Positions 11,430 to 19,239 of a DNA stretch of 19,239 nucleotides are shown here, one piece after another. The notes below the pieces were generated by a model. That model was not told the origin of the DNA and searched no databases. It was given only the letters and a program-made list of their open reading frames with translations. A program made the position numbers and the translations under genes. Position 1 is the first letter of the stretch. Each line of letters opens with the position of its first letter. The DNA comes from Armatimonadota bacterium (lineage in GTDB: Bacteria; Armatimonadota; Fimbriimonadia; Fimbriimonadales; Fimbriimonadaceae): NCBI GenBank assembly GCA_023392285.1, contig JAEVZK010000048.1, positions 1-19,239 on the forward strand. Direction: 5' to 3'.

Positions 11430-12680
11430 ATGGACCCCGTCATCATCGTTGGTGCCGGCCTTGCCGGCCTGAGTTGTGCCCGAGCGCTTAAACGCCGGCA
11501 AATTCCATTTTTAATTATCGAGGCGAGCGATCGTCTGGGTGGAAAGCTTAAGACCGATGTGATTCGCGGATTCCATCTCGATCGCGGATTTCAGGTGTAC
11601 TTCACCGCTTACCCAACGGCGAAAAACCAGCTTGACGAGAACAAGCTGGATTTCAAGCGATTTGACGCCGGAGCAGTGGTGATCTGGGACGGAACTCAAC
11701 AAATGATTAGCCGCGACAAGCCATTGCAGACGGCGTTGTCGAGTCTGATCGGTATGAGCGATAAGCTCCGACTGGGAAGGTGGACAAGCGATTTGGGATG
11801 GTTGGACCAAGAGGATATTCAAGCCTCCCACGACACCACATCGGAGCAACTGTTGAAGGACGAGGGCTTCTCTGATGACTTCATCGAGCGATTCGCACGA
11901 CCCTTTCTCGGCGGCGTCTTTGCCGATCGTTCGCTAACCACATCCAGCCGTCAACTACAATTCGTTTGGAAAGCGCTTGGCGAAGGCGAAACGGTCATTC
12001 CAGAACTGGGGATGGAGGAAATTCCCAAGCAGATTGGCGCCACTTTTGGGCCAGACCTGCTCTGGACCAACATCAAGGTCGTCGAGCTGCTTCGCATGGG
12101 GAGCCAAGTGATTGGAGTAAAACTCGATAACGGCCAAGAACTCAAGGCGTCTCATGTTGTACTCGCAACCGATGTACAAGAAGCGGCCAACTTGTCTGGG
12201 TTGGCGATAGATCTTGAATTTCGTCACAGCATCAGCATTTACTTCACCGCTCCCACCGCACCGATCGACGGTCCAACGCTCGTGCTGAACGGAAATATGC
12301 GCGGGATCACGAATTCGATCGCGCCGATCTCGGCAGTCAAGGGACATACGTCCGGCGAGGCTCTGATTTGCGCGACGATCCTGGGCGAGCGACCCGAATC
12401 AGACGAGCAGCTAGCCGAGATCGTAAAGTCTGAGATGCTCCTCTGGTTTCCGGATAAAGACACCGACAGCTGGAGTTTTCTCAAGGCATACCGCTGCCCC
12501 AATGCTCAACTTGCGCAACCACCTCATATTTGGGACAAGATGCCAAGGCAAGATTCGGGCATCGATGGCCTGATCTTCGCGGGAGAATACACGACTAACA
12601 GCAGCATCGACGGCGCAATTCGTAGCGGATTGGAAGCCGCCGATCTGATCTTGGAGAACCGCTCCGCTTCAGTCGCTTGA
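11430..12680 (+). CDS. FAD-dependent amine-oxidase/desaturase-type oxidoreductase, 416 aa
   Basis: The N-terminus VIIVGAGLAGLSCARAL followed by an acidic residue at the end of strand 2 (IIEASDRLGGKLKT) is the dinucleotide-binding fold with the GG motif of the amine oxidase/phytoene desaturase/protoporphyrinogen oxidase superfamily. The C-terminus FAGEYTTNSSIDGAIRSGLEAADLIL is the FAD-contact motif. A middle region supplies the substrate domain. The substrate is not identifiable: carotenoids, porphyrins, lipids and amines are all in the superfamily. The next FAD protein overlaps it by four bases, so they may work in one pathway or as partners. Confidence 0.85.
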   Translation: MDPVIIVGAGLAGLSCARALKRRQIPFLIIEASDRLGGKLKTDVIRGFHLDRGFQVYFTAYPTAKNQLDENKLDFKRFDAGAVVIWDGTQQMISRDKPLQTALSSLIGMSDKLRLGRWTSDLGWLDQEDIQASHDTTSEQLLKDEGFSDDFIERFARPFLGGVFADRSLTTSSRQLQFVWKALGEGETVIPELGMEEIPKQIGATFGPDLLWTNIKVVELLRMGSQVIGVKLDNGQELKASHVVLATDVQEAANLSGLAIDLEFRHSISIYFTAPTAPIDGPTLVLNGNMRGITNSIAPISAVKGHTSGEALICATILGERPESDEQLAEIVKSEMLLWFPDKDTDSWSFLKAYRCPNAQLAQPPHIWDKMPRQDSGIDGLIFAGEYTTNSSIDGAIRSGLEAADLILENRSASVA

Positions 12681-13654
12681 AAGTCGGCATTGTTGGAGCC
12701 GGACTGGCCGGATTGGCTGCAGCTCGCACGCTCGCCGATAGCGGGATGCAAGCGATCGTCTGGGAGAAGAGGCCAAACCCTGGCGGCCGCGTTGAGACCA
12801 TTCAGGAAGCTGGATTCGTCTTCGACTCGGGAGCGACGAGTATTGCTCCTCGAGGCTTAGAGATCGAACACGTGATGCTGCGTGAACTCGATCAGGGCGA
12901 CCTGGTGCGGGTGGAAAGTCCGATCTACACTCACCAAGGGCTTCGGGTGATGCCCGGGGATGTCGCGAAGAACCGAACTCCTCGCTACACGTATCGTTCG
13001 GGTAACGCCCTGCTCCCTGAAATGCTAGCGTCGACACTTGACATTCGCTACGGCAGCCCGGTGGAGACGATCGCTCGTTCGGGTCAAGATTTTATCGTGA
13101 ACGATGAGGCCGTCGGAGCGCTCATTCTAACTCCGCCGATACCCATTTCCAGCATGATTCTCTTGTCTCTTCGGGAGAGTCGGCCAACCGCAAACGCCAG
13201 CTTCCGTTCCTGTTTAAGCGTTCTCCTCGGCTTCGAAATCGAACTGCCCGAGACCAATTACCATGCCTTGCTGGACGTGGAGCAGCGGCATCCGCTTACC
13301 TGGCTTTCGCTTGAGTCGGTCAAGTCGCCCGGAAGGGCACCGGAGGGCTGCAGTGCGCTGTGCGCGCAACTGAGCCCCTCCTACAGCCTCATCCACTTTC
13401 CCCATCAAGACGAGCTAATCATCGAGGACACCCTCCGGTATATCCAGCGACTTTATGGGCTGGAATTCAGTCAGCCGAAAGTCGCGAAGGTCAGGCGATG
13501 GAAGTACAGTTTGCCCGACTCGGTCGCAAGTTTTGACACGGTCAATAAGCCGGGCATGCGGGTGCTGCTCGCCGGTGACGGCTTGTTAGCCGGGCGTAGT
13601 GAAGCGGCCTACGAATCAGGCGTCCGCGCCGCGCGTCTATTGTTAAACCGATGA
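12677..13654 (+). CDS. Renalase-like FAD/NAD(P)-binding oxidoreductase, 325 aa
   Basis: The TTG start at 12677 overlaps the previous TGA (TTGA). The N-terminus KVGIVGAGLAGLAAARTL and WEKRPNPGGRVETI match the FAD-binding fold with a GG-R motif, as in renalase-like proteins. The C-terminus VLLAGDGLLAGRSEAAYESG is the second FAD motif, with GD in place of GE. At 325 aa it is the size of renalase-like bacterial proteins, which oxidise or isomerise reduced nicotinamide derivatives in some known cases. The true substrate here is unknown. It is not a recent duplicate of its neighbour, since only the FAD motifs agree. Confidence 0.8.
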   Translation: MKVGIVGAGLAGLAAARTLADSGMQAIVWEKRPNPGGRVETIQEAGFVFDSGATSIAPRGLEIEHVMLRELDQGDLVRVESPIYTHQGLRVMPGDVAKNRTPRYTYRSGNALLPEMLASTLDIRYGSPVETIARSGQDFIVNDEAVGALILTPPIPISSMILLSLRESRPTANASFRSCLSVLLGFEIELPETNYHALLDVEQRHPLTWLSLESVKSPGRAPEGCSALCAQLSPSYSLIHFPHQDELIIEDTLRYIQRLYGLEFSQPKVAKVRRWKYSLPDSVASFDTVNKPGMRVLLAGDGLLAGRSEAAYESGVRAARLLLNR

Positions 13655-14295
13655 AGCACCTTCTCCTCACTCTTTTCCTCTTAATATCCTGTCGTGCTTT
13701 CGGCCAATCGCACATGACCGTGATGTCTCGGGACAACCGAGTCGGCTATGCAACGATCAGCCAAAATCTCCAACCCGATGGCAGCAAGGTTGTTCAATTC
13801 CGGCTTCAGCTCGAGAATTCAAACCAGATGGTCACGATCACGAACGAGAGCCGGTTTTCGTCGGACGGCTTGCCAGTTCGAAAGTTTGTGGAGACGCTTG
13901 TGAAAGGCTCACCGAGCAAGCAGCAAGTTGCAACGTTCAACAACGAGGGAGCGCATGTTGTCACCAACGAAGCGGCCGGGCGCAAAGTGAAGGATGTTCC
14001 TTTGGTCGAAGCGGCAAGCCGTTCTTGCACGCCGGAGTTCTGGTTTATCCGTGATAAACCGATCAAGGGAGATGTTGTACGAAGCTATGTGTTCAACATG
14101 GACAAGCTTGAGTGGCAACTCAGTGAGACGACCTATAAAGGCAAGAAAGAGATCAAGATCGGCAAGAAGACCTACAGCGCTAACGTCGTTGTCGAAGTGC
14201 GAGACGGCAAAACGACGACGAGTTATCTGGACGATGCCGGTTTGCCAATCCTGATTAGCTCTGGAGACCTAAAGCTGTCTAGAATAGATGCATGA
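13651..14295 (+). CDS. Probable secreted lipoprotein of unknown function, 214 aa
   Basis: The N-terminus MKHLLLTLFLLISC is a short signal peptide ending in LISC, a good lipobox with C14 as the likely lipidated residue. A Gly-rich ordinary signal-peptidase site further on (AFGQS) is an alternative. The rest is beta-rich and polar, with repeated alternating strands such as KVVQFRLQLEN and TYSANVVVEVRDGKTTTSYLDDAGLP, recalling DUF3108-type envelope proteins, but I do not claim that family. It overlaps the renalase-like gene and dapB by four bases on each side. Confidence 0.65.
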   Translation: MKHLLLTLFLLISCRAFGQSHMTVMSRDNRVGYATISQNLQPDGSKVVQFRLQLENSNQMVTITNESRFSSDGLPVRKFVETLVKGSPSKQQVATFNNEGAHVVTNEAAGRKVKDVPLVEAASRSCTPEFWFIRDKPIKGDVVRSYVFNMDKLEWQLSETTYKGKKEIKIGKKTYSANVVVEVRDGKTTTSYLDDAGLPILISSGDLKLSRIDA

Positions 14296-15089
14296 TACGT
14301 GTTGCAGTTGTTGGCGCCTCCGGTCGGATGGGGCAAGAAGTGATCAAGGCGCTCGCAAATTCAGCCGCCGAATTCGAGATCGTCGCTGCCATTGATCGTG
14401 AGCGAGTGGGCGATTCGATCTGCCAGATCTGTCCTAAAGCTCCCGATATAGCGATCGAGGAGAAGATAGGCGCAGCTCTCGATCGAACCAAGCCCGATGC
14501 GATGGTCGACTTTACCCATCCTGGAAGCGCAGTCGCTCATGCATTGTCCGCTCTTCAGCGCGGGGTTTCTCCCGTCATCGGCACGACTGGACTCGGCGAG
14601 AGCAGCGTTCGTGAACTAGCCTCCGCTTCGAGAGAAACCAGCACGCCAGGTCTATACGCGCCGAATTTCGCGATTGGCGCGGTGTTGATGATGCGGTTTT
14701 CGCAGTTGGCCGCCAAGTGGTTGCCGAACTGCGAAATCATCGAACTACATCACGATCGCAAGGAAGACGCGCCGAGCGGCACCGCCATGCTTACGGCCCA
14801 GCTGATTGGCGATGCGCGTGCTGATTCGCCATCACGAAAGCCTAGGCCCATCTTCAAGGTCGAGGGCGTCAGAGGTGGCAGCTACCACGACACCCCAATT
14901 CACTCCGTCCGGCTTCCAGGCTACGTCGCCCATCAGGAAGTCATCTTTGGCGGCACTGGCGAAGTGCTTTCGATCCGTCATGACAGCATGGATAGGGTCA
15001 GCTTTATGGAAGGCGTGAAGCTCGCACTCCGAGAGGTCCGAAACCTCGAAGGCTTCGTTGTGGGGATGGACAAGCTCCTGTTTCGGTAA
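14292..15089 (+). CDS. dapB: 4-hydroxy-tetrahydrodipicolinate reductase, 265 aa
   Basis: DapB reduces the cyclic intermediate to tetrahydrodipicolinate with NAD(P)H in lysine and diaminopimelate synthesis, so it supplies peptidoglycan precursors. The nucleotide-binding loop VGASGRMGQEV is at residues 7-17. The signature EIIELHHDRKEDAPSGTA (about 152-169) contains the catalytic His and Lys. Length is typical. The ATG at 14292 overlaps the preceding stop (ATGA). Placement behind two oxidoreductases and a lipoprotein is unusual; dapB is more often near dapA. Confidence 0.96.
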   Translation: MIRVAVVGASGRMGQEVIKALANSAAEFEIVAAIDRERVGDSICQICPKAPDIAIEEKIGAALDRTKPDAMVDFTHPGSAVAHALSALQRGVSPVIGTTGLGESSVRELASASRETSTPGLYAPNFAIGAVLMMRFSQLAAKWLPNCEIIELHHDRKEDAPSGTAMLTAQLIGDARADSPSRKPRPIFKVEGVRGGSYHDTPIHSVRLPGYVAHQEVIFGGTGEVLSIRHDSMDRVSFMEGVKLALREVRNLEGFVVGMDKLLFR

Positions 15090-15346
15090 TGGGTGCGCGA
15101 GGCGAAATCATGGTTGCAGTAATGCGATCGCGCCACCAGCTTTCCACCGCCGCACCCTTTTACAAGATTGTTCCGTCAGTACACCCGAAGCAAAACATTC
15201 GGCCCAGCCGACGGAGCGCTCACCTATGAATAGTTCAATATTGGCTCTTCTCTCCCCACCTTGTCCACAGGTTCCCCACAACCTAAACTTTGCGCTAATT
15301 CCGATACGCTGCCTGAGGTCAAGGAAACCGCTGGTAGGATGGTCTC
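15090..15346. promoter_or_regulatory. Intergenic region upstream of ftsE, presumed promoter
   Basis: About 257 bp without a convincing gene separate dapB from ftsE. It contains a DnaA-box-like TTGTCCACA (15261-15269), a GCGATCGC octamer near 15126 and a TAGGAT that could be a -10 box at 15335-15340. No dyad terminator for the dapB operon is evident. A promoter for the division operon is expected here, but its exact position is not clear. Confidence 0.35.
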
Positions 15347-15355
15347 TTGGGGGAA

Positions 15356-16162
15356 ATGAGAGCTGTGCAAATCGCTAGCACCACACCGCACATCGCCTAC
15401 GACCATGTCGAGGTCAAGTATTCAGATATCGTATTCGGCCTTCGAGACGTATCGCTCGTCATCAATCGAGGTGAATTCGTCTTCCTCGTCGGCCAGTCGG
15501 GGGCCGGCAAGTCGACTCTCCTGAAGCTCGTGACGAAAGAGCTCCTGAAGCCAACAAAGGGGCGCGTCGTCCTCTCCGGCAAGGAAATCGGTGCCTGCAA
15601 AATTCGTGAAATCCCGGCAATCCGCCGGCAAATGGGCATCGTCCCGCAAGACTTCGCGCTGCTTCCTCGCAAGCGTGTTTATGAGAACGTAGCCTACGCA
15701 ATGCGAGCGGTTGGCCACCCGAAGAAGGAAGTTCGCAAAAGGGTCCCGGAAATTCTGGAAAAGGTTCACATCGCACATCGTTCCGATGCCTTTCCTCACG
15801 AATTGAGCGGTGGCGAACAGCAGAGGGTCGCAATCGGACGCGCCCTGATCAATAACCCCCCTTTACTCCTTGCCGACGAGCCCACCGGGAACTTGGATCC
15901 CGAGCGCAGCATGGATCTGATGAAGCTGCTCAAAGAGCTGAACGCGAGTGGAACCACTGTGGTGGTCGCAACCCATGACATGCTTGTGGTCGAGCAGATG
16001 AATGAGCGCGTCGTCACCATGGAAGGAGGCAAAGTGCTGAATGATATTGGACCGGTGAGCAATTATCAGGAGAGCTTGCCGCTTAGTATGGGCCAGGAGG
16101 AGTTTGCCGCCGTCCTGGACCCAACCGGCCGCATTGAAAAGGCGGAGGTCTCACATGTTTAA
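15356..16162 (+). CDS. ftsE: Cell division ATP-binding protein FtsE, 268 aa
   Basis: This is an ABC ATPase with Walker A GQSGAGKST, signature LSGGEQQRVAIGRAL, Walker B LLLADEPTGNLD and switch VVATHD. The FtsE-type Q-loop region reads MGIVPQDFALLPRKRVYENV. FtsE with FtsX forms a membrane complex that transmits ATP hydrolysis to a periplasmic hydrolase during division. The start is uncertain: TTG 15347, ATG 15356 or GTG 15365 are in frame beside GGGGGA; I use the ATG. A C-terminal extension of about 40 residues follows the usual core. The end overlaps ftsX by 8 bases. Confidence 0.95.
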   Translation: MRAVQIASTTPHIAYDHVEVKYSDIVFGLRDVSLVINRGEFVFLVGQSGAGKSTLLKLVTKELLKPTKGRVVLSGKEIGACKIREIPAIRRQMGIVPQDFALLPRKRVYENVAYAMRAVGHPKKEVRKRVPEILEKVHIAHRSDAFPHELSGGEQQRVAIGRALINNPPLLLADEPTGNLDPERSMDLMKLLKELNASGTTVVVATHDMLVVEQMNERVVTMEGGKVLNDIGPVSNYQESLPLSMGQEEFAAVLDPTGRIEKAEVSHV

Positions 16163-17033
16163 TCGCCTGGAATTCGTCATCAGCGAGGCGTTCGTAGCCT
16201 TGTTTCGCAATCGACTCATGACGATTGCTGCCGTAACCACGGTAGCCGTTGCTCTGTTTTTGTTCGGCGGGTTGGGTTTCGCCTATTTTAGAATCAGCCA
16301 ATACGCGCAAACGATTCCGGGCAAGTTCAACATGATGGTCTATCTCCGAGACGAGGCCACCAAGAGCGAGGTCAGTGCCGTGGCGGCAAAGATTAGAGCT
16401 CTGCCCGGAGTTGCCAACGCTTTCTATGTACCCAAGGAAAAGGCTTGGGAGCGTTGGAAGCAGGAGCATCCGACCGGAATGACGGAAGGCGTGGAAAACC
16501 CGCTGCCGGAAGGCTTCAAGGTCGTTCTCAGCGACTTAAAGGAAAGCGACGCGGTCGTTGCGAGCATCAAATCGATGCCCGAGGTGGCACCCGAAAACGG
16601 CGTCCAATATTTACGGGACGAGCAGAACCTGGTTGAGTCGATACTCGTTCTCTTCCGCTACATTGGTATTGGAGTGGGTGGCATTCTGATGATCACCGCT
16701 GGACTGCTCATCTACAACGCGATTCGATTGACCGTGCTGTCCCGCCGACTCGAAATCAGAATCATGCAGCTCGTGGGCGCTTCGCGAGCGATGGTGCACA
16801 TCCCGTTCCTCATCGAGGGAATGCTTCAGGGCATCTTTGGAGCAATGATCGCATCGCTCCTGGTAATTGGCGGCTACTTCGGTTTCAACTACGCGATGAA
16901 GCAGTTGCAGGCGGGCCATATGACGCCTGCTTTCCCCTACGTCGAGGTGGTAGGGATTCTGTGCGCGGCAGGGGCGCTGTACGGCATCTTCTGCTCGATG
17001 CTTGCGGTTCGGGTGCCGCTGAAGTACAGATGA
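16155..17033 (+). CDS. ftsX: Cell division protein FtsX, 292 aa
   Basis: The protein has one N-terminal membrane segment (about 25-45), a large outside domain (VYLRDEATKSEVSAVAAKIRALPGV pattern, about 55-150), then three membrane segments in the last 130 residues, the standard FtsX topology. The outside domain recruits a coiled-coil hydrolase or activator. ATG 16155 is preceded by GGAGG at a spacing of six; a longer reading frame has no such support. It overlaps both ftsE (8 bases) and the next gene (ATGA), so the three genes are one translational unit. Confidence 0.95.
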   Translation: MFNRLEFVISEAFVALFRNRLMTIAAVTTVAVALFLFGGLGFAYFRISQYAQTIPGKFNMMVYLRDEATKSEVSAVAAKIRALPGVANAFYVPKEKAWERWKQEHPTGMTEGVENPLPEGFKVVLSDLKESDAVVASIKSMPEVAPENGVQYLRDEQNLVESILVLFRYIGIGVGGILMITAGLLIYNAIRLTVLSRRLEIRIMQLVGASRAMVHIPFLIEGMLQGIFGAMIASLLVIGGYFGFNYAMKQLQAGHMTPAFPYVEVVGILCAAGALYGIFCSMLAVRVPLKYR

Positions 17034-18208
17034 TACGTCAGATGTTTGTCCTAGCTCTGGCGGGGGTTCTGCTCGTTCCGACCGGCGGCATCGCCCAATC
17101 CAGCCGCTCTAAGAAGAAGGCAAAGACCAAAAGTGTGACCCAGCTAAAGAAGGATCTCACGCACATTCGCCACAAGCGAAGTGAGATACGTCAGCAGCTT
17201 AAAACAACGAAGCGTCAGCAGAAATATGTGCTGGCGGACATTAACAAGGTTGACCATCAACTCACCGATATCCAAGGAAAACTCGAGGCGACCACCCAGA
17301 AGCTCTCATCCAGCAAGGTCGAACAACAGGCAGTTTCTGTTCGTTTGGATGCAGCGGTGAAGAAGCTTGCTACCACCAAGGAGCAAGTGCGGAAGAGAAT
17401 CAAGCGCATGTACATGCAAGGGGATTCCACCTTCTTGTCGGTGTTGGTCGGCAACGGTGATATCAATGAAATCAGCAGCCGCAACTTTGTGATGCAACGC
17501 ATCGCCACCCAGGATCGCGAGGTCTTCGACAACTACCTTGCCGCAAAAAACGAGGTTGCCAAGGAGAAGCAACAGGCGGACGTCCTCGTGCGCCGGGTCT
17601 CGGGTTTGCTCGCAGATCAGCGCGGGCAGCAGGGCTCACTGAAAGATGCGAGGCAGAGGAAGAATGGCTACCTGAAGGAGCTTCAGCAGAAGCAGGGCGA
17701 GTTACAGGAGATGCTGGCTCAGTTCGCTCAAGATGAGGCCACGATCACCAATCAAATCCAATCGTACATGCGGCGCCGCACCACTACACGGGGCGGAAAA
17801 CGCGAAGCCCTCCCTCCTTACAAGGGGGGTGGTTTCCCTTATCCCGTGGCGGGACATCTGAGCAGCAACTTTGGCATGCGCTATCATCCGATTCTGCACA
17901 TCACCCGCATGCATTCTGGCTGCGATTTTGGAGCCCCGATTGGTACGAGCATTCACTGCGTCGCCGATGGTGAGGTCATCCACTCGTCCTATATGCGAGG
18001 CTATGGAAATGTCGTGATCGTCGATCATGGTGGAGGTCTCTCGACCGTTTACGCACATTGCTCACGAATTAATGTGAACGATGGTCAACGAGTTCGACGA
18101 GGTCAGGTACTCGGGGCGGTGGGTAATACCGGCCTTTCCACGGGGCCGCATCTCCACTTTGAAGTGCGGGTCAATGGCCGCCCGGTCAATCCGATGAAGT
18201 ACCTTTAG
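17030..18208 (+). CDS. FtsEX-linked LytM/M23 peptidoglycan hydrolase with coiled coil, 392 aa
   Basis: A signal peptide (1-23, ending GGIAQ) is followed by a coiled coil (about 35-245) and a LytM/M23 peptidase domain (270-392). The zinc site is intact: H295 and D299 in MHSGCD, H343 in YAHCS, H374 and H376 in HLHFE. This differs from E. coli EnvC, whose LytM domain is degenerate and only activates amidases. The protein is therefore likely to cut peptide cross-links itself, under FtsEX control. ATG 17030 overlaps the ftsX stop; a longer frame lacks a signal peptide at its start. It ends the operon. Confidence 0.9.
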   Translation: MIRQMFVLALAGVLLVPTGGIAQSSRSKKKAKTKSVTQLKKDLTHIRHKRSEIRQQLKTTKRQQKYVLADINKVDHQLTDIQGKLEATTQKLSSSKVEQQAVSVRLDAAVKKLATTKEQVRKRIKRMYMQGDSTFLSVLVGNGDINEISSRNFVMQRIATQDREVFDNYLAAKNEVAKEKQQADVLVRRVSGLLADQRGQQGSLKDARQRKNGYLKELQQKQGELQEMLAQFAQDEATITNQIQSYMRRRTTTRGGKREALPPYKGGGFPYPVAGHLSSNFGMRYHPILHITRMHSGCDFGAPIGTSIHCVADGEVIHSSYMRGYGNVVIVDHGGGLSTVYAHCSRINVNDGQRVRRGQVLGAVGNTGLSTGPHLHFEVRVNGRPVNPMKYL

Positions 18209-18220
18209 AAAAGGCATAGC

Positions 18221-18243
18221 AGCCGCGAACTGGGTTCGCGGCT
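18221..18243. terminator. Hairpin between convergent operons
   Basis: A perfect 10-bp stem (AGCCGCGAAC / GTTCGCGGCT) with a TGG loop lies between the hydrolase stop and the convergent carboxypeptidase stop. On the minus strand a TTTT run follows about seven bases later. It could end transcription from both sides. Confidence 0.65.
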
Positions 18244-18255
18244 ACTAAGGCGGAT

Positions 18256-19239
18256 TTAGCCGGTGAAGTCCAGATACCGTCGGAAACCAGCCCACACTTC
18301 ATCTTGGCTGACATAGATCTGGCTCTCTGGCAGCTCAAATCCGAAATCACCGGTATCGCGCAGCTCAATTCCCAAGGCGGGAGCTCGGTACGTGTCGTAG
18401 ACCCAGTCGTTGGATGTGCCTGACGCGACATAAAGGATGTTGGACGTTTCACCGTGCTCGTAGTCGGCCCCGAACGCGCTCATCTTCGTCTGGAGTTCTC
18501 CTCCGATAAAGTCGAGGGTCGCTTGATCTGGAGCAGGCGCCGTCGTGTACCCCCACGGCTGCAGGATAAGTTGACTGAAGCTGTGATAATCGATGAATCC
18601 TCTCACCCGCGGCAGGGTTCCCAAGAAGTCGCGAATCGCTACCGTCTCTGGTTCGCTAAAAGCTGCCGTGCCGCGATAGGTTTCGGAATTACCGTTTCCG
18701 CTGCTTCCGCCTGAGCCGCCCCACCCTTTGGCATAGTTCCGGTTCAAGTCGACGCCATAGCTGCTGCCGGAGTTCTTGCGACGGTTTTTTCGCCAATATC
18801 GGTCGTTCGTCCATGTGTATCGATAGCCATCAGGATTCGCCATGGGAATGATCCAGACGGCTTGGCTGGCCATGGAGCTGTTAAGGAGCGGCCCGGAGTA
18901 GAGTTCGGCGAGCTTCCGAGCAATGTGCATCACGGAAGCACCAGTAATCCATTCTCGTGCGTGAATCAGCGACTGGATGACGATGTTGTTCGGAGGGTTT
19001 ATCGCCGGTCCCGTGGGCTTGAAGCGGTAGGCCCACATTGTTTCCCCTTTGATGGTTGTGCCAATGCTCTTTCGAGAGATGACTTGCGGGTATTCGGTTC
19101 TCAACGTCTCGTAGAACTCGAGAATCTGGTCGGCGTTGTAGTAGTGATAGCGGTAGTCGTCGGTGATTCGGGAAACATGGGTCGAGTGTCGCGCTTGCCA
19201 ATTCCTCGGATCTTCAACCTTTCCCACTACCTGATAGGT
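18256..19239 (-). CDS. M14 zinc carboxypeptidase, 5'-truncated at window edge
   Basis: The frame is open to the last base (reading ...TYQVVGKVEDPRNW), so the gene starts outside the window; a GTG at 19227 is not a credible start. Family motifs are all present: zinc HAREW (H-x-x-E), NPDGYRYT, the substrate-binding DLNRNY (N/R), zinc DYHSFSQ (His), the Tyr-containing loop ILYVASGTSNDW, and the catalytic Glu in ELRDTG. This is a carboxypeptidase A/B/T-type exopeptidase, probably secreted, with its propeptide missing from view. The residue at the position that sets A versus B specificity (SxDW) is Asn. It is convergent with the FtsEX operon. Confidence 0.9.
   Translation of the reverse strand, partial: TYQVVGKVEDPRNWQARHSTHVSRITDDYRYHYYNADQILEFYETLRTEYPQVISRKSIGTTIKGETMWAYRFKPTGPAINPPNNIVIQSLIHAREWITGASVMHIARKLAELYSGPLLNSSMASQAVWIIPMANPDGYRYTWTNDRYWRKNRRKNSGSSYGVDLNRNYAKGWGGSGGSSGNGNSETYRGTAAFSEPETVAIRDFLGTLPRVRGFIDYHSFSQLILQPWGYTTAPAPDQATLDFIGGELQTKMSAFGADYEHGETSNILYVASGTSNDWVYDTYRAPALGIELRDTGDFGFELPESQIYVSQDEVWAGFRRYLDFTG

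Noticed and set aside
15261..15281. DnaA-box-like TTGTCCACA and the following CCCCACAA as a chromosomal origin
   Set aside because: There is a single near-match, with no box cluster, no AT-rich unwinding element and no dnaA/dnaN neighbours.
1..19239. CRISPR arrays, rRNA genes, IS ends, riboswitches
   Set aside because: No regularly spaced repeats, rRNA-like sequence, transposase or recognisable riboswitch consensus was seen on either strand.

Overview
The window is bacterial DNA of moderate to high GC content. It holds two regions that meet at a serine tRNA gene near 7.4-7.6 kb. No rRNA, CRISPR array or IS transposase is visible. The host cannot be named from the sequence. The right half (split ComEC, a DciA-like protein, FtsE/FtsX with a catalytic-looking LytM protein, dapB) would suit a deep-branching bacterium; Armatimonadota (Fimbriimonadia-like) is my guess and nothing more.

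Left region (1 to about 7535): the integrase-proximal end of a prophage-like integrative element that continues past the left edge. From left to right it has a small zinc-ribbon protein and a 57-residue ribbon-helix-helix (RHH) protein on the + strand. A tightly packed minus-strand operon (3642 down to 528) follows, in transcription order: an unknown protein, an ECF-like sigma factor, two membrane/coiled-coil proteins (the second holin-like), a beta-rich phage-type structural protein, a 26-residue micro-ORF and a larger structural-type protein. A gene-poor, palindrome-rich stretch of about 620 bp lies next. Then come a PD-(D/E)XK-type nuclease, a convergent RHH repressor beside an 18-bp perfect palindrome, an orphan 174-aa protein, an excisionase-like helix-turn-helix protein, a shared terminator and a tyrosine integrase. 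Between integrase and tRNA lie three CCCCAGT heptamers that could be arm-type sites.

Junction (7432-7565): on the minus strand the 5' half of one tRNA-Ser(UGA) gene ends inside the anticodon loop. Five bases later a second, complete and different tRNA-Ser(UGA) gene begins. The two share an 11-bp core at the anticodon loop. The simplest reading is that the element integrated in the anticodon loop, broke the host gene, and supplied a whole replacement tRNA directly behind the host gene's 5' half. This is the most unusual feature of the window.

Right region (7600-19239): chromosomal genes. A minus-strand operon (11383 down to 7600) encodes a polysaccharide-deacetylase-like protein with altered metal ligands, a DUF2314 protein, a DUF721/DciA-like protein, the ComEC membrane domain and, as a separate overlapping gene, the ComEC metallo-beta-lactamase domain. 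A divergent + strand operon (11430-15089) has two FAD-dependent oxidoreductases, a probable lipoprotein and dapB, joined by 4-base stop/start overlaps. A second + strand operon (15356-18208) encodes FtsE, FtsX and a secreted coiled-coil/LytM peptidoglycan hydrolase, a cell-division hydrolase-control module. A hairpin separates it from a convergent M14 zinc carboxypeptidase cut by the right edge.
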